Below are positions 20,380 through 29,465 of a stretch of 64,000 nt of DNA, piece by piece. The notes beneath the pieces were generated by a model. It searched no databases and had not been told where the DNA came from. It saw nothing but the letters and a program-made list of their open reading frames with translations. Origin of the DNA: Melioribacter roseus P3M-2. Its GTDB lineage: Bacteria > Bacteroidota > Ignavibacteria > Ignavibacteriales > Melioribacteraceae. A program made the translations under genes and the position numbers. The stretch is taken from positions 2,021,001 to 2,085,000 of the forward strand of contig NC_018178.1 in NCBI RefSeq assembly GCF_000279145.1, in the 5' to 3' direction. Positions within the stretch are counted from its first letter, which is position 1. The number at the start of each line of letters is the position of its first letter.

Positions 20380-22563
20380 ATGAGTTTCTTTAAAAACAAG
20401 AATTACAGAACCGATTTCAAGATAAAGCTCCTTACGGCTTTTGTTACCGTATTGCTTATTGTTTTTATGTTTCCGACCGGCGAAACTATTGAGTCCGAAG
20501 TAAACGTCGGTTCAATATGGATTCAGGACGACCTGATCGCTTCGAAGACGTTTGAAATTCTCAAAGATGCAGAAACATACAAAAAAGAAAGGCAAGCCGC
20601 TGCCGCCAGAGTGCTTCCGGTATTCATAAGAGACGATAACGTCGCCCGGGCAAGCCTCGATTCTCTTAAGAGATACAATAAATTCCTACAGCAAAGATTA
20701 TCCAAAGAAGAATTCTTCAAATATATTCCGCTAAGTAATTCATCGGCGGAAATATTTTATCGCTTCAAGAGAAACCCGGCGTCGTTTGGCAATTTGCAAA
20801 TTCGCTCCTTTAGAAACTTGCTTAATTTATCGGAAGAGCTGATAAAAAGAATTTATCAACGGGGACTGATTGACCAGTCCTACCAGGATATTAAAAGGGA
20901 TAGCATAACGGTTCGCCAGGGGAAATACGAAAGGATATACCCGAAAACTTTTTTCTTCGATATTTCCTCGGTGAGTGAATTTATCGAAAGTTATTTGAGA
21001 GCGAACGCCGGCAACAACGACGAATTGGTTTCCGCTCTGACTGAATATATCCTCTATTTCCTAAAACCGAATATTAATTTCAGTTACGACGACACGCAGA
21101 TGGCTATTCAAATTGCAATGGATCGAGTACCGAAGGTTATCGGAATTGTAAATGAAAACGAGAGGATAGTTGCCAAGCACGACAGGATTACGCCCGAAAT
21201 AAAACAAAAAATCGATTCATACAGAATTGCCAAAGGCGAAGAGATAACTTATCTGGGTAAGATTACTCAGAGTATCGGCAAATTTCTCCATGTGGGAATT
21301 ATACTGCTTCCGTTTATTTTGTATATCTATTTGTTCCGAAAGAAAATTTATAACGACAACGTAAGAATACTTCTCATCTCCATAGTATTCCTTTTTGTAA
21401 GTTTCTTCGCCTATTTAATATATCAGCTCGACTTACCCGTCGAAGCAGAGCTGCTAGTTCCGGTGGCGGCGTCTTCAATGCTGTTGACTATTATTTTCGA
21501 TTCGCGGGTCGGATTTTACGGAACGGTTGTAACGGCTTTGATTGTGGCAGGCTTGAGAGGAAACGATTATATCTTTGCCGTTATGAATATAGTCGCGGGC
21601 GCGCTTGCGGCATATACCGTAAGGGATATCAAAAATCGGAACCAGATTTTCCGTTCCTTCATTTTTATTCTTATGGGGTATTTTATCAGCATTGTGGCGT
21701 TCGGACTCGAAAGATTCGACACTCTGAATCAAATGGGATTCAGTTTAATTTATGCCGCGTCGAATGCGCTGATAAGCCCTGTGCTTACGTACGGATTGAT
21801 TATTTTTATCGAAAAAATATTTACCATAACAACAGATCTCACGCTGCTGGAGCTGACGGATTTCAATCATCCGTTGCTCAAGGAGCTTGCCAGAAAAGCG
21901 CCCGGCACATTCAACCATTCTATGGTAATCGGAACAATGGTGGAATCGGCTGCCGAAGAAATTTCGGCCAATCCGATACTTGCGCGCGTAGGAGCGTATT
22001 ATCACGACGTCGGTAAATTGGCGGAACCGACCGGGTTTGTAGAAAATCAATCGGGAGCCGAAAATATTCACGATAAATTGAAACCGGAGGAGAGCGTTAA
22101 AATTATTATTGACCATGTCGTCAAAGGAATAGAACTGGCGAAGGAATACAATCTGCCTCAGGAAATTATCGATTTCATTCCGATGCATCACGGCACTATG
22201 GTAATAAAATACTTTTACGAAAAAGCCAAAGAATTATACGGCGAAGCTAATGTGAAAATCGACGGATACCGTTATAAAGGGCCCAAACCGAATACGAAAG
22301 AAACCGCTCTCGTTATGATTGCCGACGCGTGCGAATCGACGGTTCGCGCAATGACGGATCCGACGCCGCAGAAAATTGAAAACGTAATTGACAATATTAT
22401 TGAAGACCGTATCTCCGACGGACAGCTCGACAATTCTACTCTTACTTTCAGAGATATTAAAAAAATAAGAGAGTCTTTTAAAAATATTCTTATCGGACAG
22501 CATCACAAAAGAATACGTTACCCGAAGCAGGACGAAATGGAAAATAATAAAAAAGAAGGGTAG
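20380..22563 (+). CDS. 7TM-HD domain protein, PgpH-type c-di-AMP phosphodiesterase
   Basis: A 727-residue membrane protein of the PgpH family. It has one N-terminal helix (about 16-32), a large extracytoplasmic 7TMR-HDED domain (about 35-300), seven membrane helices (about 305-480) and a cytosolic HD domain. HD-domain residues are visible in FNHSMVIGTM (about 511), YYHDVGKLAEP (about 541), PMHHGT (about 606) and MIADACESTVRAM (about 645). PgpH hydrolyses cyclic di-AMP in characterised relatives; no c-di-AMP cyclase is in this window. The gene starts directly at the HAD stop and ends 3 bp before xer. Confidence 0.92.
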   Translation: MSFFKNKNYRTDFKIKLLTAFVTVLLIVFMFPTGETIESEVNVGSIWIQDDLIASKTFEILKDAETYKKERQAAAARVLPVFIRDDNVARASLDSLKRYNKFLQQRLSKEEFFKYIPLSNSSAEIFYRFKRNPASFGNLQIRSFRNLLNLSEELIKRIYQRGLIDQSYQDIKRDSITVRQGKYERIYPKTFFFDISSVSEFIESYLRANAGNNDELVSALTEYILYFLKPNINFSYDDTQMAIQIAMDRVPKVIGIVNENERIVAKHDRITPEIKQKIDSYRIAKGEEITYLGKITQSIGKFLHVGIILLPFILYIYLFRKKIYNDNVRILLISIVFLFVSFFAYLIYQLDLPVEAELLVPVAASSMLLTIIFDSRVGFYGTVVTALIVAGLRGNDYIFAVMNIVAGALAAYTVRDIKNRNQIFRSFIFILMGYFISIVAFGLERFDTLNQMGFSLIYAASNALISPVLTYGLIIFIEKIFTITTDLTLLELTDFNHPLLKELARKAPGTFNHSMVIGTMVESAAEEISANPILARVGAYYHDVGKLAEPTGFVENQSGAENIHDKLKPEESVKIIIDHVVKGIELAKEYNLPQEIIDFIPMHHGTMVIKYFYEKAKELYGEANVKIDGYRYKGPKPNTKETALVMIADACESTVRAMTDPTPQKIENVIDNIIEDRISDGQLDNSTLTFRDIKKIRESFKNILIGQHHKRIRYPKQDEMENNKKEG

Positions 22564-22566
22564 CAG

Positions 22567-23457
22567 ATGGAAGCTTTTCTCAAAGAATATTCGACTCTTC
22601 TTTTGTACGAAAAAAATCTTTCCGAAAATACGGTGAACAGTTACCAATCCGATTTGAAAAAGTTTTTCGATTTTCTAAACAGAGAAGGCATCTCCGACCC
22701 GGACGAAGTTACGTCCGAAATTATTGCCAAGTATTTTGAGGAAATAAGGCGGATTGGCATCGATTCCTCCACTTCGGCAAGATATATGTCGGCAATCAAA
22801 GGCTTCTGGAATTTCCTTGAAAGTATGAACTATGTTTCGTCGAATCCTACCGAAAAACTTTCCGGAGTTCCCAAGTCGAGAAAACTCCCGTCGGTTCTTT
22901 CGGTTGAAGAAATCGATTCGATATTGAAATGCGTGGACGTGTCTTCACCGATAGGATTGAGGGATCGAGCCATATTGGAACTCTTCTATTCGTCCGGTTT
23001 GCGCGTTTCGGAATTGATAAATTTGAGAATACCCGACTTGCTCTTTGAAGACGAAGTGGTAAGAGTATTGGGCAAAGGCTCTAAGGAAAGATATGTGCCG
23101 GTGGGAAGCAGCGCAGTTTACTGGGTTAACGACTATCTTAAAAGAGGCAGACCTTTTTTGAAGAATAAAGTTAAGTCGGAAAATATAGTTTTCCTGAACA
23201 GACGCGGCGCCAAATTATCGAGAATGTGGATCTGGAAAATATTCGAACGTTATTCGAATGAAGCGGGCATCGAAAAAGAAATTCATCCGCACACTTTCAG
23301 ACATTCGTTTGCAACGCATCTGATTGAAGGAGGCGCCGATTTGAGAGCGGTTCAGGAAATGCTCGGTCACGCCGATATTTCGACTACTCAAATATACACC
23401 CATATCGACAGGGAATTTGTCAAACAGACGCACCGGGATCATCATCCGCGCGGATAA
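22567..23457 (+). CDS. xerD: Tyrosine recombinase XerC/XerD
   Basis: A site-specific tyrosine recombinase for resolving chromosome dimers, 296 residues. It has the N-terminal core-binding SAM-like domain (about 1-90, LSENTVNSYQSDLKKFFDFL). The catalytic residues are Arg in SSGLRVSEL (about 147), Lys in LGKGSKERYVPV, His and Arg in HTFRHSFATHL (about 242-245), His in LGHADI, and the nucleophile Tyr in QIYTHI (about 278). There is no other integrase-type gene nearby, so it is the chromosomal Xer rather than a mobile element enzyme. The D versus C designation is tentative. Confidence 0.92.
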   Translation: MEAFLKEYSTLLLYEKNLSENTVNSYQSDLKKFFDFLNREGISDPDEVTSEIIAKYFEEIRRIGIDSSTSARYMSAIKGFWNFLESMNYVSSNPTEKLSGVPKSRKLPSVLSVEEIDSILKCVDVSSPIGLRDRAILELFYSSGLRVSELINLRIPDLLFEDEVVRVLGKGSKERYVPVGSSAVYWVNDYLKRGRPFLKNKVKSENIVFLNRRGAKLSRMWIWKIFERYSNEAGIEKEIHPHTFRHSFATHLIEGGADLRAVQEMLGHADISTTQIYTHIDREFVKQTHRDHHPRG

Positions 23458-23460
23458 ATA

Positions 23461-24672
23461 ATGAACGGTAAAAAAATCAAAATATTGTTTCTGATTGCCT
23501 CGATTTTTGTTCTGATCATACTTTGCACTCCCGAAAAGGAAGTTGAAGTAAGCGACGGCTATACTCTGGTGCTGAAAGAATCGAAAGATTCTTTGAAACT
23601 CGTTCAATACGCCGCCGCGCTTGACGACTCCTTGTTGACCGAATATGAGATTAAAAAAAGCCCTCAGGGCGTTTATCTCTTGACGTCGGGGAATTATCCG
23701 TCAGTATTCGAAGCGGGTAAAGCCGGATTCGAATTGTTGGCAAAATCCGGATTCGTCAACTACCGGATTTATTACAAAGATAAATTCGTAAAAGATAATT
23801 ATAGAACATTATTGTTCATAGGAAATTATCACGGCAGGCAGTCGCTCTACAAATACGATCTTGTAAAAAAGAAATCGATTCCGTACTGGAGCCGCTGGGG
23901 CAGAAAAGCGCTATCTCTCAGTTATTCCGAAGACAGAAATTATGCGTTTATAATTACCGCTTTGAGCTGGGGAATTAGAGGCGAGTTCCCGTTCGTAAGA
24001 GACGCCAGATTATACCATTATCGGACTCAAAGAGACGAACTGAATGAATTGCTTTATTTCGGTAGAGGTTTGCAGATTTATTCTTATTGGGAAAACGAAG
24101 ATACATTCAAAGTAAATTTTACTAAACCGGATACATTGGATCCGCAAATACTTATTCAATCGATCTATGCATTCGACAAAGAAGGCGCTTACTCAAATTT
24201 ATACGAGAGAAGATTCGATTTGACAAAGGACGGATTTCCCAAACCGTCGGCTTTGAAACCGATTTCGGTTTCGCCGAATGGAAAATTCCACTTCCGATAT
24301 ATATTTGAGAACGGCGAAAGTTTTATCTACCTGAAAAACCTCGAAGAGAATAAAGAAGTTCTGATTAAGGAGTATGAAGGAGAATTGTCGCACACACAAT
24401 GGAGCCCCGATGAAAGCTATCTGTTCCTTACTTTTAAGCCAAAGGGAAATAACAGAAAACCCGAATTGATTGTTATCAACAATAATTCTATGAAGATACA
24501 ACGAACTTTTTACGGACCTTATTACATGAATTTATTAGTTCACGGAAACTTATTATTTTTTGACGAAGAAAATAACGGTATATCCGGCATCGGAATATAC
24601 GATTATGCAAACGATAAAATATACGATCGCATTAATATTCCCGGAGGATGCGGTCTTAAATTTATGTTATGA
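23461..24672 (+). CDS. Secreted or membrane-anchored beta-propeller-like protein, unknown
   Basis: Not recognised. It has 403 residues with an N-terminal hydrophobic segment (about 7-22) ending in a cysteine at 22. The residue before that Cys is Leu, a poor lipobox, so the lipid anchor is uncertain. The next 80 residues (about 35-110) resemble a SPOR-like alpha/beta fold (YLLTSGNYPSVFEA, AGFELLAKSGFVNYRIYYKD). The rest has repeated WSPDESYLFL and SPNGKF blades like TolB/WD40 propellers. It lies 3 bp after xer and overlaps the ABC exporter gene by 4 bp (ATGA), so it is cotranscribed with it. Confidence 0.68.
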   Translation: MNGKKIKILFLIASIFVLIILCTPEKEVEVSDGYTLVLKESKDSLKLVQYAAALDDSLLTEYEIKKSPQGVYLLTSGNYPSVFEAGKAGFELLAKSGFVNYRIYYKDKFVKDNYRTLLFIGNYHGRQSLYKYDLVKKKSIPYWSRWGRKALSLSYSEDRNYAFIITALSWGIRGEFPFVRDARLYHYRTQRDELNELLYFGRGLQIYSYWENEDTFKVNFTKPDTLDPQILIQSIYAFDKEGAYSNLYERRFDLTKDGFPKPSALKPISVSPNGKFHFRYIFENGESFIYLKNLEENKEVLIKEYEGELSHTQWSPDESYLFLTFKPKGNNRKPELIVINNNSMKIQRTFYGPYYMNLLVHGNLLFFDEENNGISGIGIYDYANDKIYDRINIPGGCGLKFML

Positions 24673-26531
24673 AAACATATTTCAGAATAGTCGGTTATCT
24701 TAAACCTTATTGGAAACACCTGACGGCTTCCATAGTCTTTACGATATTTTCGGCTTTGCTCGACGGCGCTTCTATTTATTTGTCGATTCCTCTTCTCGAT
24801 ACTTTGTTTCAACAAAAGGGAGTGAGCGAAGGCTCGTCCGCGGTTTTGCAAAAGAGCGGAATAAATTCGGGCGGCGATTTTTGGATTGTGAGGGAAGTGA
24901 ACAGGCTTTTGAATGAAATACAAACGTTTATTTTTGCGGGCTCCGTTTCCGAAGTATTGATTAAAATATGCGCGCTTATAATTATCGCTTTCCTTGGTAA
25001 AAATTTGTTCGGCTATCTGCAGGCTTATTTCCTTGCGTTCGTCGAGCAGGGCGTAATAAAAGATTTGCGGAATCAGGCTTATCGGCATCTTCATAAATTG
25101 CCGATGAGCTATTTTAAAAACGAAAAGACGGGCAACTTGATATCGAGAATTATGAACGACGTCAACGCCGTCAATTCGAGCATATCCGCCGTTTTTCTAA
25201 ACCTGATCAGAGAACCGCTGAAGATAGTGGTTTTTCTGGGAATAGCTATCGCCATAAGCTGGAAACTGACTCTGTTTTCGCTGATTGTGCTTCCCTTTTC
25301 GCTAATTGTAATCAGTTATATCGGACTGATTATCAGAAAGCAAAGCGGACTGTTGCAACAGAAAATTGCAGACCTTACAAACCGTCTTCACGAAACGATC
25401 ACTGGCATAAAGGTCGTTAAGGCTTTTGGGATGGAGGAATATGAAAATCGTAAGTTCGAAGAAGAGACAGTAGGATTTTTCAGACTCTCTTTAAAAATAA
25501 CGCGTATAAGAAATATATCGAGCCCTACTACGGAATTCCTGAGCGTAATCGTCGGCGTGGTTATTATTTATTTCGGCGCTCAGCTTGTGCTTGTCGATAA
25601 ATCGATAACGGCAAGTCAGTTCATCGGATTTCTCTTTGCCATATTTCAATTAATGCCGCCAGTAAAAGAACTCAGCAGCGTAAACAACAGAATTCAGGAA
25701 TCGAGCGCGGCAGCCGACAGAATTTTCGAAATACTCGACACCGAACCTTCTATCAAAGACCCTGAGAATCCAGCGCCGCTCCATGATTTCAATGATAAAC
25801 TTGAATTCAGAAACGTATCGTTCAAGTATGAAGATTCGGAATCGCTTGTGCTCGATAATATTAATTTTACCGCAAACAAAGGTAAAATAATCGCGATAGT
25901 GGGCAGCAGTGGAGCGGGTAAAACCACTCTTGTCGATTTAATACCCAGATTTTACGATCCGGTAGAAGGCGCCATTTTACTCGACGGACTCGATATACGG
26001 TCTTTTAAAATTGAAGACCTTAGAAAATTAATGGGAATAGTGACTCAGGAAACGGTATTGTTCAATGATACCGTAAGGAATAATATAGCGTACGGACTTA
26101 CCGAATGCGACGATCAAAAAATAATCGAAGCGGCAAAAGCCGCCAACGCTCATAAATTTATAATGGAATTGCACCATAAGTACGACACTATAATCGGAGA
26201 AAAAGGAACCAAGCTGTCCGGAGGACAACGTCAAAGGATATCGATTGCCCGGGCAATTCTGAAAAATCCTCCGATTATGATTTTAGACGAAGCCACTTCC
26301 GCGCTCGACAACGAATCGGAAGTCCTGGTTCAGGAAGCCATCGAAAGATTATTACATAACCGCACAGTATTCGTTATTGCGCACCGCCTGAGCACAATCC
26401 GAAACGCAGACAGAATTCTCGTGCTCGAACAAGGCAAAATTGTTCAGGACGGAAAGCATGAGGATTTGATTAAAGACGAAGAAGGGATTTATAAAAAATT
26501 ATACGAACTTCAATTCAGGGATATTGCCTGA
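24669..26531 (+). CDS. ABC exporter, MsbA-like (fused permease-ATPase)
   Basis: A half-size ABC exporter, 620 residues, with six membrane helices (about 15-335) followed by an ATPase domain. Walker A is GSSGAGKTT near residue 412, the signature is KLSGGQRQR near 515 and Walker B MILDEATSALD near 535; an H-loop HRLST follows. Architecture is that of MsbA-type lipid A or multidrug exporters. The next gene is a lipopolysaccharide-type GT2 transferase, consistent with a lipid/LPS-related export role, but the substrate is inferred. The start codon lies in the ATGA overlap with the preceding gene. Confidence 0.93.
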   Translation: MKTYFRIVGYLKPYWKHLTASIVFTIFSALLDGASIYLSIPLLDTLFQQKGVSEGSSAVLQKSGINSGGDFWIVREVNRLLNEIQTFIFAGSVSEVLIKICALIIIAFLGKNLFGYLQAYFLAFVEQGVIKDLRNQAYRHLHKLPMSYFKNEKTGNLISRIMNDVNAVNSSISAVFLNLIREPLKIVVFLGIAIAISWKLTLFSLIVLPFSLIVISYIGLIIRKQSGLLQQKIADLTNRLHETITGIKVVKAFGMEEYENRKFEEETVGFFRLSLKITRIRNISSPTTEFLSVIVGVVIIYFGAQLVLVDKSITASQFIGFLFAIFQLMPPVKELSSVNNRIQESSAAADRIFEILDTEPSIKDPENPAPLHDFNDKLEFRNVSFKYEDSESLVLDNINFTANKGKIIAIVGSSGAGKTTLVDLIPRFYDPVEGAILLDGLDIRSFKIEDLRKLMGIVTQETVLFNDTVRNNIAYGLTECDDQKIIEAAKAANAHKFIMELHHKYDTIIGEKGTKLSGGQRQRISIARAILKNPPIMILDEATSALDNESEVLVQEAIERLLHNRTVFVIAHRLSTIRNADRILVLEQGKIVQDGKHEDLIKDEEGIYKKLYELQFRDIA

Positions 26532-26533
26532 TC

Positions 26534-27289
26534 ATGATTAATCTTTCGGCTATTATAATAGCGTGCAACGAAAAAAATAATATCGGCAGGTGTCTGCAAA
26601 GTCTGAACGATGTAATCGACGACATTGTGGTTCTGATCGATTCGAAAACTACTGACGGCACGGAAGACATAGTTAAATCTTTTCCGAATGTGAATTATGA
26701 AACGGTCGAATGGCGGGGATACGGACCGACTAAAAATTACGCTTTGACAAAAACAAAACACGATTGGGTTTTGTGGATCGACGCCGACGAAGAACTGACC
26801 CCAGAATTGAAAGAGGAATTAAGAAACTTCAAAAAGAGTAAACCGCGGCACAATGCATATTACATAAAGCGCAGAGCTTTCTTCCTGGGAAAGTGGATTA
26901 AACATTGCGGGTGGTATCCCGGTTACGTCCTACGGCTTTTTAATAAAAACAGAGCTCGTTTCGACTCGAAGAATGTTCACGAAGGTTTACAGGTCGAAGG
27001 GAAAAAAGGTTATCTTAAAAATGATTTGAATCACTATACCGATCCGGACGTTAAACATTATTTTGAAAAGTTCAACAACTATACTACTCTGGCTGCCGGA
27101 GAATTACATTCCAAAGGTAAAAGAGCGGGCATGAGGGATTTATTGTTGCGTCCGCCGTTTCTGTTTCTAAAAATGTATATATTACGTCTCGGTTTTATGG
27201 ACGGCCTGCACGGTTTAATACTGTCTGTTTTTTCGTCGCTCTATGTATTTACCAAATACGTTAAATTATGGGAAATGGATAGAAAATGA
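26534..27289 (+). CDS. Family 2 glycosyltransferase (LPS core type)
   Basis: An inverting GT-A glycosyltransferase, 251 residues. The nucleotide-sugar site has SAIIIACNEKNNI at the N-terminus and the metal-binding DxD-type motif WIDADEEL (about residue 77-84). The C-terminal part has GWYPGYVLRLF, NVHEGLQV and HYTDPDVKHY segments, typical of the KdtX/WaaE-like LPS core transferases. It follows the ABC exporter by 2 bp and overlaps nadK by 4 bp (ATGA). Its acceptor and sugar cannot be read from the sequence. Confidence 0.88.
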   Translation: MINLSAIIIACNEKNNIGRCLQSLNDVIDDIVVLIDSKTTDGTEDIVKSFPNVNYETVEWRGYGPTKNYALTKTKHDWVLWIDADEELTPELKEELRNFKKSKPRHNAYYIKRRAFFLGKWIKHCGWYPGYVLRLFNKNRARFDSKNVHEGLQVEGKKGYLKNDLNHYTDPDVKHYFEKFNNYTTLAAGELHSKGKRAGMRDLLLRPPFLFLKMYILRLGFMDGLHGLILSVFSSLYVFTKYVKLWEMDRK

Positions 27290-28176
27290 AATTGGGTTTA
27301 ATACCGAATATTTCCAAAGAGGATATTGTCAATACAGTAGATCTGCTTGTAAGGCAAATCAGAGAAGCTGGTATCGAATACGCTTTGTCGAATATAATGC
27401 TCGGAATGCAGGAAGAGTTTCCCGACCCGGTGAAAAATTCTGATTTTCTTCCGCTCGATGAATTGATCAAATATTCCGATATGGTGGTTTCGATCGGTGG
27501 CGACGGCACAATATTGTCTACTGCCTATTCAATCCGAAATACCGAAACGCCCGTTATCGGAGTAAATCTCGGTAAAATGGGTTTCCTCGCGGAATTCGAC
27601 GTCGATTCGTTTAAAGAATTTTTGGGCGATTTGAAAAATGGAAGCTATATAGTCGAAAAGAGGATGACGTTGAGAGGCAAGATTGAAGGCGTAGACGACG
27701 AACTATACGCTATTAACGACATTGTTATCGACAAAGGCTCGTGGGCAAAATTAATTGAGCTTACAATTAAAATAGACGACGACTATGTTTCCACATTCTC
27801 CGCCGACGGTCTTATAGTTGCCACGCCGACCGGCAGCACCGGGTATTCGCTTGCCGCTGGCGGACCGATTGTAAATCCGAAAGCAAAAGCAATTACATTG
27901 AGCCCCATTGCGCCTCATATACTTACAATGCGACCGCTTGTAATATCGGGCGAACAGAAAATTAGAATCGTTGCGCGTTCGCTCTACGGAAAAGTAAATA
28001 TCAACTGCGACGGTCAACGTACTATTTCACGCAATACGCCCGTGGCAATCGAAATTACAAAGGGCGGGAACAGTTTTAATCTCGTTCACTCGAACAAATC
28101 GAATTATTTTGAAATACTCAGAAACAAACTTTTCTGGGGACTCGACATCCGAAACATAAACATGGAATCGAAATGA
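27286..28176 (+). CDS. nadK: NAD kinase
   Basis: An ATP-dependent NAD kinase making NADP, 296 residues. It has the GGDGTIL motif (about residue 72), NLGKMGFLAE (about 100), the substrate-binding NDIVIDK and the TPTGSTGYSLAAGG loop (about 180-195). A C-terminal SNKSNYF segment closes the enzyme. All family motifs are intact. It overlaps both neighbours by 4 bp (ATGA), which is a strong sign of translational coupling in the exporter-transferase-nadK run. Confidence 0.96.
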   Translation: MKLGLIPNISKEDIVNTVDLLVRQIREAGIEYALSNIMLGMQEEFPDPVKNSDFLPLDELIKYSDMVVSIGGDGTILSTAYSIRNTETPVIGVNLGKMGFLAEFDVDSFKEFLGDLKNGSYIVEKRMTLRGKIEGVDDELYAINDIVIDKGSWAKLIELTIKIDDDYVSTFSADGLIVATPTGSTGYSLAAGGPIVNPKAKAITLSPIAPHILTMRPLVISGEQKIRIVARSLYGKVNINCDGQRTISRNTPVAIEITKGGNSFNLVHSNKSNYFEILRNKLFWGLDIRNINMESK

Positions 28177-28671
28177 AAATTCTTGTATTTTCTTTACTTC
28201 TTGCCGGCGCTCTTTTGGCGCAGGAAAAATGCAACTTCACATTCGACGAAAAATCCGGTAAGAATATTTTGATCGGCGAAATAACGAGAGAAAATTTAAC
28301 CGACAGCTCTTATTCCGTGTGGTTCAAAAAAGAATATGACAATTACGCTCCGGACACGCTAGTAATCGAGCGTCTTAAGAAAAATTTAAAAGAATACGCG
28401 ATTGAAGTTGTGTTCGGCACATGGTGCAGCGACAGCCGAAGAGAAGTTCCGCGATTCTTAAAAAATTCTCGATCTATGCGGATTCTCCGATAAAAATTTA
28501 AGACTGATCGCCGTCGACAGAAATAAAAAGGCGGACGATATCGACATAAGCGATAAAGAGATTGCGCTCGTACCCACATTCATCATCTACAAAAACAACG
28601 AGGAAAAGGGCAGAATTATAGAAACGCCCGAAGAATCGCTTGAAAAAGATTTATCGAATATTCTCAATTGA
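28173..28671 (+). pseudogene. Thioredoxin-like secreted protein, frameshifted
   Basis: The first frame gives a signal peptide (MKILVFSLLLAGALLAQEK), then a thioredoxin-like domain with GTWCSDSRREVPRF (about residue 82), and stops at 28493. Skipping one base in the A6 run at 28460-28465 joins it to a second frame. That frame reads ILDLCGFSDKNLRLIAVDRN, then the cis-proline segment VPTFIIYKNNEE, and ends at 28671, giving about 165 residues, the size of a TlpA/thioredoxin-like protein. The active site is CxxS rather than CxxC. The shift could be a real mutation, a homopolymer sequencing error, or less likely programmed. It overlaps nadK by 4 bp. Confidence 0.75.
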
Positions 28672-28753
28672 TTTATTCAGATATTTTCAAATTAATAAAT
28701 TCCGTTTTTGTCCGGAAATGCTTTGCTGTTAACAAGATTACAAAATTACCGGC

Positions 28754-29090
28754 ATTGCCAAATTCGCGTTTAGGTCCGGGCGCCTGCCTACCGGTGGGCA
28801 GGTTCTTCGTGCGGAAGTTAGGGGGGAAAGATAGAGATTCTTCACCCGCAGATGGCGGGTTCAGAAAGACATAAAGTATTAATTTCCCTTTCACCATTGT
28901 ATTGAATAATGCAAACGCTGTAATTTGTCTTTCTGAGGAGATCCGACGTAGACAGAACGACGAAGAATCTGTATGACTAATTGATTTACTTAACTGACTT
29001 GGAGATTCTTCCTCCTCCTGCGGCGGAGTCGGAGTGACCGTGACCTTTGCATCCGTGGCGCGCTTTGCGGTTTAATATGAGTTTGCTTCG
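28754..29090 (+). repeat. Direct repeat flanking the island, copy A
   Basis: About 337 bp, matching copy B at 34337-34675 in the same orientation with scattered substitutions. It starts at 'attgcca' and runs through 'gtttaggtccgggcgcctgc', a hairpin (cctgcc/ggcagg), three short palindromic modules with a gattcttc end, and 'gcatccgtggcgcgct'. Some similarity continues to about 29120. The two copies frame the beta-barrel gene and the interrupted protease. Confidence 0.88.
28835..28970. repeat. Inverted pair of short palindromic modules inside copy A
   Basis: Module 1 (28835-28872) runs from AGATTCTTC through an ACCCGC/GCGGGT hairpin to TCAGAAAGACA. Module 2 (28926-28970) is the opposite orientation: TGTCTTTCTGAGGAG ... 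CGAAGAATCT. A third module in the first orientation lies at 29003-29038, with centre CTCCTCCTGCGGCGGAG and end GGAGTGAC. Ends are shared, centres vary. Confidence 0.72.
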
Positions 29091-29304
29091 TCATTCGCAT
29101 AAAGCTCACTCCTCGCAAAGACGGGGGCGTTCGGGAGCGCTGAGGTTCAATGTTCTTCGTTAAAAAGAGGCGCATATTATACATCAAAACTATCAGCTAT
29201 TGTATATCAAAATATAACAAAGAAAAAAGAATTTCTATCTACTAATCCCTAAACCCTGATCCCTAATCCCTAATCGAACAACAAACATTGAACTCCAAAA
29301 CCGA

Positions 29305-29373
29305 GAACCCCAGAACGACGAACCCCAAAACCAAGAACCCCAGAACGACGAACCCCAAAACCAAGAACCCCAG
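29305..29373 (+). repeat. Minisatellite, 30-bp period made of two 15-bp half-units
   Basis: Half-units 'gaaccccagaacgac' and 'gaaccccaaaaccaa' alternate twice and end with 'gaaccccag'. The repeats are adjacent with no unique spacers, so this is not a CRISPR array. Just upstream (about 29240-29275) 'ccctaatc' and 'ccctaaac' variants recur, and the same word reappears just downstream. Confidence 0.85.
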
Positions 29374-29413
29374 CCCCCCTAACCACCAATCCCTAATCCT
29401 ATGTTAAAAAGTC

Positions 29414-29442
29414 TTGACTTTTTTTTTGAAATTTAGTAAAAT
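29414..29442 (+). promoter_or_regulatory. Sigma-70-type promoter upstream of the beta-barrel gene
   Basis: TTGACT, 17-bp spacer containing a T tract, then TAAAAT. The predicted transcription start is near 29450, leaving a leader of about 165 bases before the gene at 29614. The call is by pattern only. Confidence 0.5.
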
Positions 29443-29465
29443 TATCTGAGAATAATTGCAGGGCA

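Noticed and set aside
22567..23457. Xer gene as an integrase of a mobile element
   Set aside because: Catalytic motifs and length fit chromosomal XerC/D, and no attachment repeats or phage genes are adjacent.
28668..28897. Small frames across the direct repeat
   Set aside because: Both strands give short low-complexity peptides that read through palindromic repeats, with no start signal.
29305..29373. CRISPR-like repeat array
   Set aside because: Half-units are directly adjacent with no unique spacers and no cas genes are in the window.
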